Source: Ruminiclostridium sp. (GTDB lineage Bacteria; Bacillota; Clostridia; Oscillospirales; Ruminococcaceae). From it: a DNA stretch of 48,481 nt. Under the pieces are notes generated by a model, which did not search any database, had not been told where the DNA came from, and saw only the letters and a list, made by a program, of their open reading frames with translations. Shown here piece after piece: positions 1 through 8,781 of the stretch (position 1 is the first letter of the stretch; each line of letters starts with the position of its first letter). The DNA lies in the NCBI GenBank assembly GCA_017935365.1, contig JAGBHT010000013.1, positions 1-48,481 on the forward strand. The letters run 5' to 3'. Made by a program: the position numbers and the translations under genes.

Positions 1-590
1 ACTTGTGTTCTTGTTCCACTGTAATATTACCGAAGTCTTTGCAGTGCTCTTAGCCTTGAATCCGCTCATATTCGAGGGATTGGTGTTTACAGAAAGCTCA
101 GAATATCCGCTGTACTGCGTAGCCTTGCCTATCGTCTTGTAGGCTCTGATTCTGTACTTGTAAGTTGCGCTAGCCTTTAAGCTCTTTACAGTGTAAGTAG
201 TCGTGCTGTTCTTTGTAATCTTTGTGAGCGCTACCCACTTCTTACCGTTCCACTTCTGTAACTCATAGCCTTTAGCAGAAGTGTTCTTGTTCCACTGGAG
301 CGTTATGCTGTTGTAGGACTTTGACTTAGCCTTAAATCCGCTCATATTCGAGGGATTTGTGTTGACTGAAAGCTCCTTATAACCGCTGTACTGCGTAGCC
401 TTGCCTATCGTCTTGTAGGCCCTGATTCTGTACTTATAAGTTGTACTAGCCTTTAAGCTCTTGACAGTGTAAGTAGTTGTGCTGTTCTTTGTAATCTTTG
501 TGAGCGCAACCCACTTCTTGCCATCCCACTTCTGTAATTCGTAACCTGTAGCCGAAGTGTTCTTGTTCCACTGGAGTGTTATGCTGTTGT
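1..590 (-). repeat. 276-bp tandem coding repeats (FN3 domains)
   Basis: The string gtgttcttgttccactg recurs at 5, 281 and 557, an exact 276-bp (92-codon) period. Copies 5-280 and 281-556 are nearly identical in DNA, which points to recent duplication or ongoing homogenisation of the FN3 domains. Confidence 0.85.
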
Positions 591-2331
591 AGGACTTTGA
601 CTTTGTTTTAAATCCTGCCGCTACAGACGGGAGAGTGCTTACTGTTATCTCCGCAGGTACACCGTAAATAACCTCCGTGCCATCCTTAAAGCACATCACT
701 CTGAGTTTATACTCTGCCCCCGGGTTAAGTCCCTTTACCTCGGCGGTTGTCTTGTTTATGCCTGTATTCTTTACCGCTGTAGTCCATTTTCCGTTCTTGT
801 AAACCTGTACCACATATCCGTCAGCTGTATTGTTCTTGTTCCAGCCGAGAGTTACCGACTTATCGGTACGCTTTGTAAGCTTTACAGATACAGGTTTTGT
901 CGGTGCTGTTCTTTCGGAGAATATTCTGCTGTATTCGCTGTATACGGGTTTACCGTCCACCATAAGATATGCCGCAAATCTGAACTGATAAACGGTTGAT
1001 GGTTCAAGCTCATTTGCTGTATAACCCGTAACGTCATAAGCCAGGTCGTCTATGGTTTCCCACTTTCCGCCTATAAACTGCTCAACCACATAGCCGTCCG
1101 CATTATCGGATACATTCCAGCCGAATGTAAGGCTTTCGCTTGTACGTCCTGTTCTCTTTACATTGGTCAGCGGATCGACCTTGAGCATATCCACAAAGCT
1201 GTCGTTGTAAGAATAACCGCATACCGAGCATTCGTGATGCGTGTAGCCGTCCGATGTATATGTAGGCGCTATTACCGTATCAACAAATTTGTGCTTATTC
1301 AGCACGTTGGTTTCTTCAAGTCCGCAGTCGGCGCAGATTCTTGACTCATAGCCTATTTCGGTGCAGGTAGACTCCTTTACCGTTTTCCACATACCGAATG
1401 AGTGCTTTTCGCAGAGATAGTCAAAATCCAACTTATTTGACTTTGCGTAATTTTCTCCGACTGTATTTTTATAACAATATATTTCTGTCTTATTTCCGAA
1501 GTAAGTCGACGATTCTATATTCGTCAGACTTTTCGGAAGAGCTACCGTTTTTAAATTATTGCAGTAAATTGCCGAAGATATGGTTTTCATGCTTTCAGGA
1601 TATGATATTTTTTCAATTGATTTGCAATTTGCGAAAGCTGAAATTTCTTCTTCAACGCCATATAGCATAATTACCGTTTTAAGATTATCACAATCATAGA
1701 AAGCAAACTTCGATATTGTCTTTACGCTACCGGGTATGATTATCTCTTCCAGATCATCGCAACCCCTGAATGCATTTTCTTCAATAACTGTAACCGAATC
1801 GGGGATATTCACATACTTCAGTTTATCAGCGCCATAAAACGCATCTTTGCCTATTTTGGTAATACCTTCTTCAAATGTAACAGTAGTCAATCCACTTTGA
1901 GAAAAAGTTCCCTGATCTCCAAATTCTGTAATGGTAGCCGGTATAGTTATATTATATAAGCTGTCACAGCTTGCAAATGCGTAAAAACCCAGACTTGTCA
2001 GATTATCAGACAGCTTAACGTTACTCAGATAATCGCAATTATAGAAAACCTGTTCACCAATGGTCAATACCGTATCAGGAATATTTACCTGCTGAATGGT
2101 TTTGTTGGAGTAGAAAGCCTTATCACCTATAGCTGTAACCCTTGAACCTTTGATTTCCGACGGGATATCGACCGATGTTTCCGAACCGTTATATGCCGTG
2201 ATCGTCAACGTGTCATCGTCATTATAAGTGTACTTATAATCGCCGTAGGTAGCGGCACCGGCACACACTGCGCATATTGCGGCTGTTGCTGTGAATGCAG
2301 CAATGCCTAATAAAAACTTTGCGATTTTCAT
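1..2331 (-). CDS. Secreted leucine-rich-repeat / fibronectin III surface protein (3' end missing)
   Basis: The reading frame is open from ATG at 2331 to the window edge, giving 777 codons without a stop, so the C-terminus is missing. Residues 1-26 form a signal peptide. Residues about 45-295 are BspA-type leucine-rich repeats (recurring I-P-x-S/T-V-x-x-I and A-F-x-x-C). Residues about 300-380 hold two Cys-x-x-Cys-Gly units (ICADCG, ECSVCG). Then come four fibronectin III domains and the start of a fifth; the last ones are near-identical 92-residue repeats. The protein is therefore exported and probably acts in adhesion or substrate binding at the surface; that role is inferred from domains alone. 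A Shine-Dalgarno AAGGAAGAG lies just upstream. No anchor is visible because the end is cut off. Confidence 0.85.
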   Translation of the reverse strand, partial: MKIAKFLLGIAAFTATAAICAVCAGAATYGDYKYTYNDDDTLTITAYNGSETSVDIPSEIKGSRVTAIGDKAFYSNKTIQQVNIPDTVLTIGEQVFYNCDYLSNVKLSDNLTSLGFYAFASCDSLYNITIPATITEFGDQGTFSQSGLTTVTFEEGITKIGKDAFYGADKLKYVNIPDSVTVIEENAFRGCDDLEEIIIPGSVKTISKFAFYDCDNLKTVIMLYGVEEEISAFANCKSIEKISYPESMKTISSAIYCNNLKTVALPKSLTNIESSTYFGNKTEIYCYKNTVGENYAKSNKLDFDYLCEKHSFGMWKTVKESTCTEIGYESRICADCGLEETNVLNKHKFVDTVIAPTYTSDGYTHHECSVCGYSYNDSFVDMLKVDPLTNVKRTGRTSESLTFGWNVSDNADGYVVEQFIGGKWETIDDLAYDVTGYTANELEPSTVYQFRFAAYLMVDGKPVYSEYSRIFSERTAPTKPVSVKLTKRTDKSVTLGWNKNNTADGYVVQVYKNGKWTTAVKNTGINKTTAEVKGLNPGAEYKLRVMCFKDGTEVIYGVPAEITVSTLPSVAAGFKTKSKSYNSITLQWNKNTSATGYELQKWDGKKWVALTKITKNSTTTYTVKSLKASTTYKYRIRAYKTIGKATQYSGYKELSVNTNPSNMSGFKAKSKSYNSITLQWNKNTSAKGYELQKWNGKKWVALTKITKNSTTTYTVKSLKASATYKYRIRAYKTIGKATQYSGYSELSVNTNPSNMSGFKAKSTAKTSVILQWNKNTS

Positions 2332-2455
2332 AAATCTCTTCCTTTCATTGATAAATGCTGATATACTTTTATCATTATCTATCAGTTTATCACATTGAAA
2401 GTGAATTTTCTACTGCATTTTTCCAAGGAATATTCTCCCGAATTTTCGGATATAC

Positions 2456-2482
2456 GCAAAAACGCCCCGCAAAAGCGGGGCG
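2456..2482 (-). terminator. Intrinsic terminator of the APH-like gene
   Basis: The arms CGCCCCGC (2463-2470) and GCGGGGCG (2475-2482) close an AAAA/TTTT loop. On the minus strand they are followed by TTTTTGCG. The hairpin lies 26 bp past the stop codon at 2508. The rest of 2332-2507 holds only the upstream region of the LRR gene; no clear promoter was recognised there. Confidence 0.85.
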
Positions 2483-2507
2483 CCATATTATCAATATTTT
2501 ACTCTCA

Positions 2508-3272
2508 TCAAGAATAGTCCACAACGTCAAGCCATGTGAAGAGGAGATCCTTCTCTTCCTTGCTTGTAACGCCCTTTGCGAGCGTTGATGCCGCCATGAT
2601 GGGTAACCATTCCTGGACATATGTCTTTGCTGTATTTGTCTTCTTGCAGAAGAGGTTGAGATACTTCTCTGCTGTTTCTGTTGATGTAAGTGCAAGCTTT
2701 AAATATGTCTTTGCTACATCTGCACTGGCATTACCTAAGGATGCGCCTATCCAGTCAACTATGTAAACCTTGTTGTCGTCTGTTATAACTATGTTCTCGG
2801 GACCGAAGTTGCCGTGGCACAGCTTAACGTGCTTGGGCGTACTGTCAAGTCTTGTGAGAAGATCATATCTCTTGATGTGGTCGATTACGTCAAGTCCTTC
2901 GATTTCTTCTCTCAGGTTATCTTTGAGCTTTGAAATGCCTGTGACCTTCTTAGCGTGAATGCTGAGCTGAAGCTCTACCATATCATCAAGATAGCCGTCG
3001 CAGTTCTCAGGCTCTTCCTGCATGATCTGTGCAAGAGTTTTGCCCTTGATAAGCTCTGTAGCTATTGCCCACTTGCCGTCTATAAGTTCAACTTCCTTAA
3101 TCTTAGGAACATTCAGTCCTGTTTCCTCTACCTTGGCATCCATAAATGCCTCATAGAAAACCACTGTCTTGGGCGAATCGGGCTTGAATACCTTTACTGC
3201 AAGGTCGCCGCTCTCGTATACGTCAACGGTTTTGCCTTCGGAGATCTTTTTACCTAATTTTATTTCATTCAT
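2508..3272 (-). CDS. Aminoglycoside-phosphotransferase-fold (APH family) kinase-like protein
   Basis: The protein has 254 residues. The N-lobe carries a glycine/lysine-type nucleotide-binding start (GKKISEGKTVDVYESGDLAVKVF). The C-lobe shows the two APH landmarks: the catalytic loop CHGNFGPENIVI near residue 153 and the metal-binding IVDW near residue 172. In canonical APH/choline kinases the loop reads H-G-D-x-x-x-x-N; here the Asp is Asn, while the later Asn and the DW aspartate are kept. It could be a weak kinase, a kinase with altered chemistry, or a nucleotide-binding pseudokinase. The substrate cannot be told; aminoglycoside resistance should not be assumed. It is a single gene with its own promoter and terminator. 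Confidence 0.75.
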   Translation of the reverse strand: MNEIKLGKKISEGKTVDVYESGDLAVKVFKPDSPKTVVFYEAFMDAKVEETGLNVPKIKEVELIDGKWAIATELIKGKTLAQIMQEEPENCDGYLDDMVELQLSIHAKKVTGISKLKDNLREEIEGLDVIDHIKRYDLLTRLDSTPKHVKLCHGNFGPENIVITDDNKVYIVDWIGASLGNASADVAKTYLKLALTSTETAEKYLNLFCKKTNTAKTYVQEWLPIMAASTLAKGVTSKEEKDLLFTWLDVVDYS

Positions 3273-3334
3273 ACTTAAGTCCTTTCCGGGAGCGCTGTGC
3301 TGTTCGCTGCGGCGTTTCCTTTTAATGTGCCTTG

Positions 3335-3363
3335 ATTATACCACTTTTTTGTCCGTTTGTCTA
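3335..3363 (-). promoter_or_regulatory. Sigma-A promoter for the APH-like gene
   Basis: Minus strand: TAGACA (3358-3363), 17-bp spacer, TATAAT (3335-3340). It lies about 60 bp upstream of the start codon at 3272. Confidence 0.75.
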
Positions 3364-3502
3364 TAGTTTGATTGGAAATTTAACAAAAATGCAACAAAAT
3401 ATTTTTCTCAGTTGTGCAATTTGACGAATTTTGTAGTGACGCTATTTACAGTAATTTTTCACCATTATAATATCACGTTTGGCTTTAATATGCTGTCTGT
3501 AA

Positions 3503-3958
3503 TTACATCAGCTCGTTGCTATCAAGGATAACAGTAAAAGGGCCGTCGTTGAGAAGCTCCACTTTCATATCCGCCCCGAACCTGCCTGTCTGTACGTCGG
3601 TTATACTTTCGCACTTTCTGCACTGCTCTATAATGTACTCGTACAGCTCGTTAGCCATATCGGGCGCACCGGCATTGACAAATGAAGGACGATAGCCCTT
3701 GCGGCAATCGGCATAGAGCGTGAACTGTGAGATCAGCAACAGACTTCCGCCGACATCAGCCGGCGCAAGGTTCGTCTTGCCGTTCTCATCGTCAAAGATA
3801 CGCAGTCCCGTCATCTTGCGGATAAGCTTATCCGCGATTTCCTTTGTATCGGTCTGAGCTATGCCGATAAGCACCATAAAACCCTTACCGATCTTTCCGA
3901 TCACCTCACCGTCTACGGTGACGCTTGCGTGGGTCACACGCTGTATTACAAATTTCAT
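3503..3958 (-). CDS. dtd: D-aminoacyl-tRNA deacylase
   Basis: The 151-residue length is typical for DTD. The enzyme hydrolyses D-amino acids (and glycine mischarged on tRNA-Ala) from tRNA in the cytoplasm, enforcing homochirality in translation. Both family motifs are present: SQFTLYAD near residue 78 (the substrate-pocket S-Q-x-T loop) and NDGPFT near residue 138 (the Gly-cis-Pro loop that excludes L-amino acids). The start codon overlaps no other gene. It lies 93 bp downstream of pilT's stop, separated by a terminator, so it is not part of the pilus operon; reading through from pilT is possible but not indicated. Confidence 0.95.
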   Translation of the reverse strand: MKFVIQRVTHASVTVDGEVIGKIGKGFMVLIGIAQTDTKEIADKLIRKMTGLRIFDDENGKTNLAPADVGGSLLLISQFTLYADCRKGYRPSFVNAGAPDMANELYEYIIEQCRKCESITDVQTGRFGADMKVELLNDGPFTVILDSNELM

Positions 3959-3979
3959 ATAAAAATCCTTTCAAATGCG

Positions 3980-4010
3980 CATAAATAATGCCGCCGAGGG
4001 TACGGCGGCA
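3980..4010 (-). terminator. Intrinsic terminator after pilT
   Basis: The arms TGCCGCCG (3989-3996) and CGGCGGCA (4003-4010) are followed on the minus strand by TTATTTAT. The hairpin lies 40 bp past the pilT stop. Confidence 0.7.
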
Positions 4011-4051
4011 TTCTGACCGATTGCTGTGTTCCGGTATAAACCGTGGTTTGC

Positions 4052-5113
4052 TTAATAAGCTCCGATGTATCTCTTGAGGTCGTCGGGGTTCTGGCAACGG
4101 CTTCTTGCAACTTCTTCCGTAATTTTACCTGTGCGGACAAGTCTTGCAAGATCCTGGTCGAGCGAGAACATACCGAGAGCCTTTGACGTCTGGATCGAGT
4201 TCGGTATCTGGAATATCTTACCTTCACGGATAAGCGAACTGATAGCGTCTGTACAACTCATAAGCTCAAGTGCGGCGATACGTCCCTTGCCGTCTGCTGT
4301 AGGAACGAGCGTCTGTGAAATAACGGCAACGAGCGAGTTTGCAAGCTGTGCTCTGATCTGTCCCTGGGAGTGAGGCGGATATACGTCGATGATACGGTCG
4401 ATAGTTTCAGCCGCACCGGTAGTATGCAGGGTTGAAAGCACCAGGTGACCTGTTTCTGCGGCGGTTACTGCGGCATTGATAGTTTCAAAGTCACGCATTT
4501 CTCCAACGAGGATAACATCAGGGTCTTCACGGAGTGCGGCACGCAGTGAGCCTGCAAAGCTGTCGACATCGGCGCCGATCTCACGCTGGTTTACCATTGA
4601 CTGTTTATGTGTGTGAAGATACTCGATAGGGTCTTCGACTGTGATGATATGACAGTTCTTGTTACGGTTGATATGGTCGATCATAGCCGCAAGGGTCGTT
4701 GACTTACCCGAACCTGTAGGACCTGTTACAAGCACAAGACCTCTGGGACGGAGTGCAAATTCGCCCATAAGTCCGGGGAGCATAAGATCCTGCAATGTAG
4801 GAATATCATTACGCAGAAGTCGCATTGCTATTGCGTGATAACCCCTCTGTCTGTACACGTTTACTCTGTGTCTGTGTCCCGATGCGGATACATACGAGAA
4901 GTCGGTGTCAAGACCTTTCTGGATTGATGCCTTGTGCTTCATAGAGGTTATCTGATTTATGATATTGACTATGATAGGCTCTGTACAGTCGGGGTAACCG
5001 CTGAGTTTTTTGATACTGCCGTGCAGACGTACAACGGGCGGAAGTCCCGCAGTAAAATGTAAGTCCGAACAGCCGAGCCTTCTTGCCTCGTCAAGTATTT
5101 TGTTAATATCCAC
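4052..5113 (-). CDS. pilT: Type IV pilus retraction ATPase PilT
   Basis: A 353-residue hexameric secretion-type ATPase that powers pilus retraction at the inner face of the membrane. Visible are an N-terminal domain opening with the LHFTAGLPPVVRLHG segment, Walker A GPTGSGKST near residue 132, the Asp box ITVEDPIEYLH, Walker B VILVGEMRDFET and the His box HLVLSTLHT. The length and the lack of the long PilB N-terminal domain separate it from PilB. It lies 48 bp downstream of pilB on the same strand, so the pair is probably co-transcribed. The C-terminus lacks the AIRNLIRE motif known from proteobacterial PilT (a family observation, not tested further here). Confidence 0.93.
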   Translation of the reverse strand: MDINKILDEARRLGCSDLHFTAGLPPVVRLHGSIKKLSGYPDCTEPIIVNIINQITSMKHKASIQKGLDTDFSYVSASGHRHRVNVYRQRGYHAIAMRLLRNDIPTLQDLMLPGLMGEFALRPRGLVLVTGPTGSGKSTTLAAMIDHINRNKNCHIITVEDPIEYLHTHKQSMVNQREIGADVDSFAGSLRAALREDPDVILVGEMRDFETINAAVTAAETGHLVLSTLHTTGAAETIDRIIDVYPPHSQGQIRAQLANSLVAVISQTLVPTADGKGRIAALELMSCTDAISSLIREGKIFQIPNSIQTSKALGMFSLDQDLARLVRTGKITEEVARSRCQNPDDLKRYIGAY

Positions 5114-5161
5114 CTTTGTTTTCTCCTTTTAAAAAGATATATTGCTAACACCGATTCCGCA

Positions 5162-6853
5162 TTAAACGGAGTAGGTGGCTTTTACCAGCTCATCAAGTGT
5201 TGTGGTACCTGCAAGCACCATATCGGTAACGTTGCTACGCAGAAGTTTTGTACCGTTCTTTTCAGCCTGCGCGCCTATCTGCTCGGCTGTAGCGCCGCTT
5301 GAGATAAGCTCCTTGATATCGTTCGAGCTTACGATTATCTCGTGAATAGCGGTTCTGCCCTTATATCCGGTATTATGGCAGGCACGGCAACCGCCGTAAT
5401 GTGCCTTGCAGACTTCAACCGGCTCTGTCTTTCCTACAAGTCTTAAGTCTGCCGGATCGGTAAGAGTAACCTTTTCCTTGCACTCGGGGCAAAGCAGTTT
5501 TACAAGTCGCTGGGCGATAACTCCGACAAGCGAGGACGCAACCATATAAGGCGCGACACCCATATCAACAAGACGGAGGATCGTACTTGCGGCATCGTTT
5601 GTATGAAGTGTCGAGAGAACCAAGTGACCGGTGATAGCGGCACGGATAGCAATATCTGCTGTTTCACCGTCACGGATCTCACCGACCATTACGATATCAG
5701 GGTCCTGACGGAGGATAGAACGCAGAGCCGCCGCAAAGGTAAGTCCTGCTTTTGCATTTATCTGTACCTGGTTTATACCGTCTATCTTCTTTTCGCAGGG
5801 GTCTTCAACAGTAACGATATTAACGTTAGGCTTTGAAAGTTCGCCGAGGGTCGCATACAGCGTTGTAGATTTACCCGAACCTGTAGGTCCTGTAACCAAC
5901 ATAACACCGTGGGGGCAACGGATGATCTGCTTGAACATCTCATAGTTATACAGCGTCATACCAAGGTCGGTGATCTTTCTTGTCTTTTCATCTGCTGTTG
6001 AAAGCAGTCGGATAACGCACTTTTCACCGTAAACGGTAGGAATTGTAGATACACGGACGTCGAGGTTAACGCCGTCGATAGTCATACCGAAACGGCCGTC
6101 AAGCGGTATTCTCTTCTCGGCAATGTTCATACCGCCGAGGATCTTTATACGGGTGATGAGCGAGTTGTGAGCGGCAGGCTTTACCTTCATCTGCTCGATA
6201 AGTTCACCGTCTACTCTGAGGCGGATCCTTGTTCTGTCCTTGAACGGCTCTATATGAATATCCGATGCGTTCATTCTGAACGATGTTTCAACGATCGTAT
6301 TTACCAGCTTAACGATAGGCGCGTTATCAACACGATCACCTGATTCAGGGTCGTCCTGGATAACCGAGTCAGTGGCGTTATTGTACTCCTTGTTGAGGTT
6401 ATCCATAACGTTACTAACCGTCTGCTGTGAGTACGCCTTATTTATTGTTTCGTTGATAGCGGTACGGGTAGCTATCATAGCGTGTATCTCCATACCGGAG
6501 ATAACCTTGAGTTCCTCAAATATGTAGAAGTTGATAGGATCGTCTGTCGCAACCGTAAGACGTGAATCGGTCATCTGGAACGCAACGCAGCAGTTCTTCT
6601 TTGCGATAGTCTCCGGGATCTTCTTTACCGCCTCGATATCTATCTTGGTAGTGGTAAGGTCGATGAACGGTACTTTAAGACGGATCGACAATGCCTGCGC
6701 AAGCTGTGTTTCCGAAACGTAGCCCAGTTCGAGCAGTACGTCACCGAGCTTTTTGCCCGGTTCTGTACGCTGTTTCTCAAGCGCTTCGTTCAACTGATCC
6801 TCTTTAAGGAATCCGTTCTCTACAAGGATCTGTCCTATCGGTATGTTCTTCAT
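5162..6853 (-). CDS. pilB: Type IV pilus assembly ATPase PilB
   Basis: The 563-residue length matches PilB/GspE. It powers polymerisation of pilins. Residues 1-150 form the GspE/MshE N-terminal domain (GQILVENGFLKEDQLNEAL start), which in relatives binds c-di-GMP; I did not verify the binding residues. Walker A is VTGPTGSGKST near residue 322, Walker B IVMVGEIRDGET near 388, and the His box HLVLSTLHTND follows. A four-cysteine zinc site (CPEC and CRACHNTGYKGR) near residues 457-495 is diagnostic of PilB over PilT. The Shine-Dalgarno GGGGGA precedes the ATG. It is divergent from the prepilin peptidase gene, the two starts being 123 bp apart. Confidence 0.95.
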   Translation of the reverse strand: MKNIPIGQILVENGFLKEDQLNEALEKQRTEPGKKLGDVLLELGYVSETQLAQALSIRLKVPFIDLTTTKIDIEAVKKIPETIAKKNCCVAFQMTDSRLTVATDDPINFYIFEELKVISGMEIHAMIATRTAINETINKAYSQQTVSNVMDNLNKEYNNATDSVIQDDPESGDRVDNAPIVKLVNTIVETSFRMNASDIHIEPFKDRTRIRLRVDGELIEQMKVKPAAHNSLITRIKILGGMNIAEKRIPLDGRFGMTIDGVNLDVRVSTIPTVYGEKCVIRLLSTADEKTRKITDLGMTLYNYEMFKQIIRCPHGVMLVTGPTGSGKSTTLYATLGELSKPNVNIVTVEDPCEKKIDGINQVQINAKAGLTFAAALRSILRQDPDIVMVGEIRDGETADIAIRAAITGHLVLSTLHTNDAASTILRLVDMGVAPYMVASSLVGVIAQRLVKLLCPECKEKVTLTDPADLRLVGKTEPVEVCKAHYGGCRACHNTGYKGRTAIHEIIVSSNDIKELISSGATAEQIGAQAEKNGTKLLRSNVTDMVLAGTTTLDELVKATYSV

Positions 6854-6897
6854 TAAACTGTTCCCCCTGATAATAGTGGTGTGCTGTCCGCTTATAC

Positions 6898-6926
6898 TTG
6901 AAAAAAGCGGAGATATGTGGTAAAAT
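6898..6926 (+). promoter_or_regulatory. Sigma-A promoter for the prepilin peptidase gene
   Basis: TTGAAA (6898-6903), 17-bp spacer, TAAAAT (6921-6926). A short hairpin ACGCTG-TTTTT-CAGCGT (6932-6948) lies in the roughly 40-nt leader. Confidence 0.75.
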
Positions 6927-6976
6927 AACCATACGCTGTTTTTCAGCGTCCCTTAAAGGAAAGGATGGTTATATAT

Positions 6977-8023
6977 ATGACAGGTATACTCTGGTATGAT
7001 ACCGTTATCTGCGTACTTGTGTTTATCTTCGGCTCTGTCATAGGAAGTTTTCTGAATGTGGTTATCTACCGCACTCCTCTGCATATGTCAATTGTGAACG
7101 GTCCGTCGCACTGCTTTTCATGCGGTGCAAGGATAAAGCCTTATGATCTTGTGCCGATATTCAGCTGGATCATCTTAGGCGGCAAGTGCCGTAAGTGCAA
7201 GGCTCCGATCTCAGTGCGCTACACTATTGTAGAGGCACTGACGGGACTTATGTTCCTGCTCGCCTACATAAGATTTTCGGCAAGTCTGCCGATGGTTGTT
7301 GCCATTGTCTTCTTCTCACTGCTGATCGTACTGAGCTGTATCGATATCGACCACATGGAAATTCCATACTGGTGTACGATAACCATTGCGGTACTCGGTA
7401 TTGCTACATTCTTTACAGAACCCAATATGCCGTGGTGGGAGCACTTTGCGGGTGCGGCTGTTATCGCAGTGCCTTTCGCAATACTCGCTCTGTTCGGCGG
7501 TATGGGCGGCGGCGATGTTCAGCTTATGGCGGCATCGGGCTTCGTGCTTGGCTGGAAGATAGTTCCCTCAGCCGTTATCGGTGTGATAGTCGGCGCAATA
7601 TACGGGCTTATCGTACTTTGTACTACCTCGAAGTTCACTAAGGAGCGTTCCGCAAAAATCAGCGAAAAGCTGTCAGTATGGTGTGAGGGCAAAACTGCCG
7701 ACAACTCAAAGGACATTATAGTCGGTGAATTTGAACACGGCAAGTGCAAAATCGATCCTGAGCTTTTTGAAGAAAAAGCGTGGAATATATCGGGCGATGA
7801 GCTGAAAGCCGCAACACAGTCACTCGGCGATGAGCTGAATGAAGTGATGGGCAAGCTTCCCGACAGTAAGGAATATGTATTCCGTGCGAATATGGAAAAC
7901 GGAAAGATAACAAAGATAAAGTTACGCCGCCGTATCGCTTTCGGTCCTGCACTGAGCGTAGGACTTGCAGTCGGTATGCTGTTTGGCGAAACCATTATCA
8001 AGGCTTATCTTTCAATGCTCTGA
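6977..8023 (+). CDS. pilD: Prepilin peptidase / N-methyltransferase with an extra cytoplasmic domain
   Basis: A 348-residue integral membrane aspartyl protease that removes prepilin leaders and N-methylates the mature Phe. The zinc site is two cysteine pairs (CFSCG, CRKCK). The catalytic aspartates lie in SCIDIDHMEIPYW and GMGGGDVQLMAASG. About eight hydrophobic segments are visible. An ATG also exists at 6965, but the ribosome-binding sequence AAAGGAAAGG (6955-6964) is well placed only for the ATG at 6977. Oddly, about 100 charged residues (nucleotides 7630-7930) sit between the penultimate and last membrane helices; usual PilD proteins are 220-290 residues and lack this. It sits between the two minus-strand pilus blocks. 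Confidence 0.92.
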   Translation: MTGILWYDTVICVLVFIFGSVIGSFLNVVIYRTPLHMSIVNGPSHCFSCGARIKPYDLVPIFSWIILGGKCRKCKAPISVRYTIVEALTGLMFLLAYIRFSASLPMVVAIVFFSLLIVLSCIDIDHMEIPYWCTITIAVLGIATFFTEPNMPWWEHFAGAAVIAVPFAILALFGGMGGGDVQLMAASGFVLGWKIVPSAVIGVIVGAIYGLIVLCTTSKFTKERSAKISEKLSVWCEGKTADNSKDIIVGEFEHGKCKIDPELFEEKAWNISGDELKAATQSLGDELNEVMGKLPDSKEYVFRANMENGKITKIKLRRRIAFGPALSVGLAVGMLFGETIIKAYLSML

Positions 8024-8040
8024 TAATAAGCGTTTATATT

Positions 8041-8072
8041 TCCCCCGCCGATATGGCGGGGGATTTTTATTT
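8041..8072 (+). terminator. Terminator between pilD and the convergent prepilin gene
   Basis: TCCCCCGCC (8041-8049) pairs with GGCGGGGGA (8055-8063) and is followed by TTTTTATTTA. It may also serve the minus-strand gene whose stop is at 8071, where the hairpin is followed by AAATAT. Confidence 0.85.
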
Positions 8073-8781
8073 ATCCAAATACCTTTATCTTGTATAGAAT
8101 AACTATGTTCAGATCGTCCGAATAGGTGTAATCCGCAAGATTGGCGGCACTTGACGGTGTGAGATTCAGAAGCGACATATTGAGCAGTTTGAACATCTGA
8201 ACACGCTCACTTATCTTGAGATCGCCGTTTTCATCGTATGTATTTACACCCATTCTGCACCAGGTACCCTTGTCGCCCGATGTTGTCGTGAATGTGAACT
8301 TGTAGCGTGAGTCATTGTAATACTCGCGGTTGAACACAGCGTATTTGTCCGTGTCTTTCATTGCGGTTGCCTTTGCGGTAAAGTTGCCGGTTGAATTATT
8401 CAGCTTTCCGAGATCATATAGCTGGTAACCCTTTGAAGTCGAACGGAGAACAATAGCGTATACCGTTTCGTTTTCTTCCTTGCCGGAAATCATGGTTGCC
8501 GCCATCTTTGCGGGACTGCCTGCCTCGCTCGCATCAGCTAAAAGCTGATCTGACGTATAACCTTTTATATTGTAAGTAGAAGCGGTTTTCAGCTTTTCGC
8601 TTATATAATTTGTAAGCGTATCTGTGACTGCATTTGTAACGGTATCCTCGTCAACCATTTTGATAATGCCCTTTACAGGATTGAACATTCCCATAGCCGC
8701 CGCTATCAATATTACCATAACAGCCATCGCCACGATAAGCTCAACAAGCGTGAACGCTTTCTTTTTCAGCAGTTTTTTCAT
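8071..8781 (-). CDS. Type IV prepilin-like protein with atypical leader-cleavage residue
   Basis: The 236 residues begin with a short basic leader and the class III signal KKKAFTLVELIVAM, followed by one hydrophobic helix (about residues 10-30) and a globular extracytoplasmic part. The Glu at +5 is present. The residue before the cleavage site is Ala, where PilD substrates nearly always have Gly. It is likely a minor pilin or pseudopilin, the last gene of the pilC operon, and its ATG overlaps the preceding TGA by 4 bp. The globular part is not recognised. The Ala may slow or prevent cleavage; that is inference. Confidence 0.85.
   Translation of the reverse strand: MKKLLKKKAFTLVELIVAMAVMVILIAAAMGMFNPVKGIIKMVDEDTVTNAVTDTLTNYISEKLKTASTYNIKGYTSDQLLADASEAGSPAKMAATMISGKEENETVYAIVLRSTSKGYQLYDLGKLNNSTGNFTAKATAMKDTDKYAVFNREYYNDSRYKFTFTTTSGDKGTWCRMGVNTYDENGDLKISERVQMFKLLNMSLLNLTPSSAANLADYTYSDDLNIVILYKIKVFG

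Noticed and set aside
2390..2695. 101-residue minus-strand frame overlapping the APH-like gene
   Set aside because: It is a shifted shadow of the APH-like coding sequence and crosses its terminator.
2508..3272. Calling the APH-like gene an antibiotic-resistance gene
   Set aside because: Fold similarity alone does not show aminoglycoside activity, and the catalytic Asp is replaced.
7519..8001. 160-residue minus-strand frame inside pilD
   Set aside because: It is a shadow of pilD; the pilD frame has catalytic motifs, a promoter and a Shine-Dalgarno.
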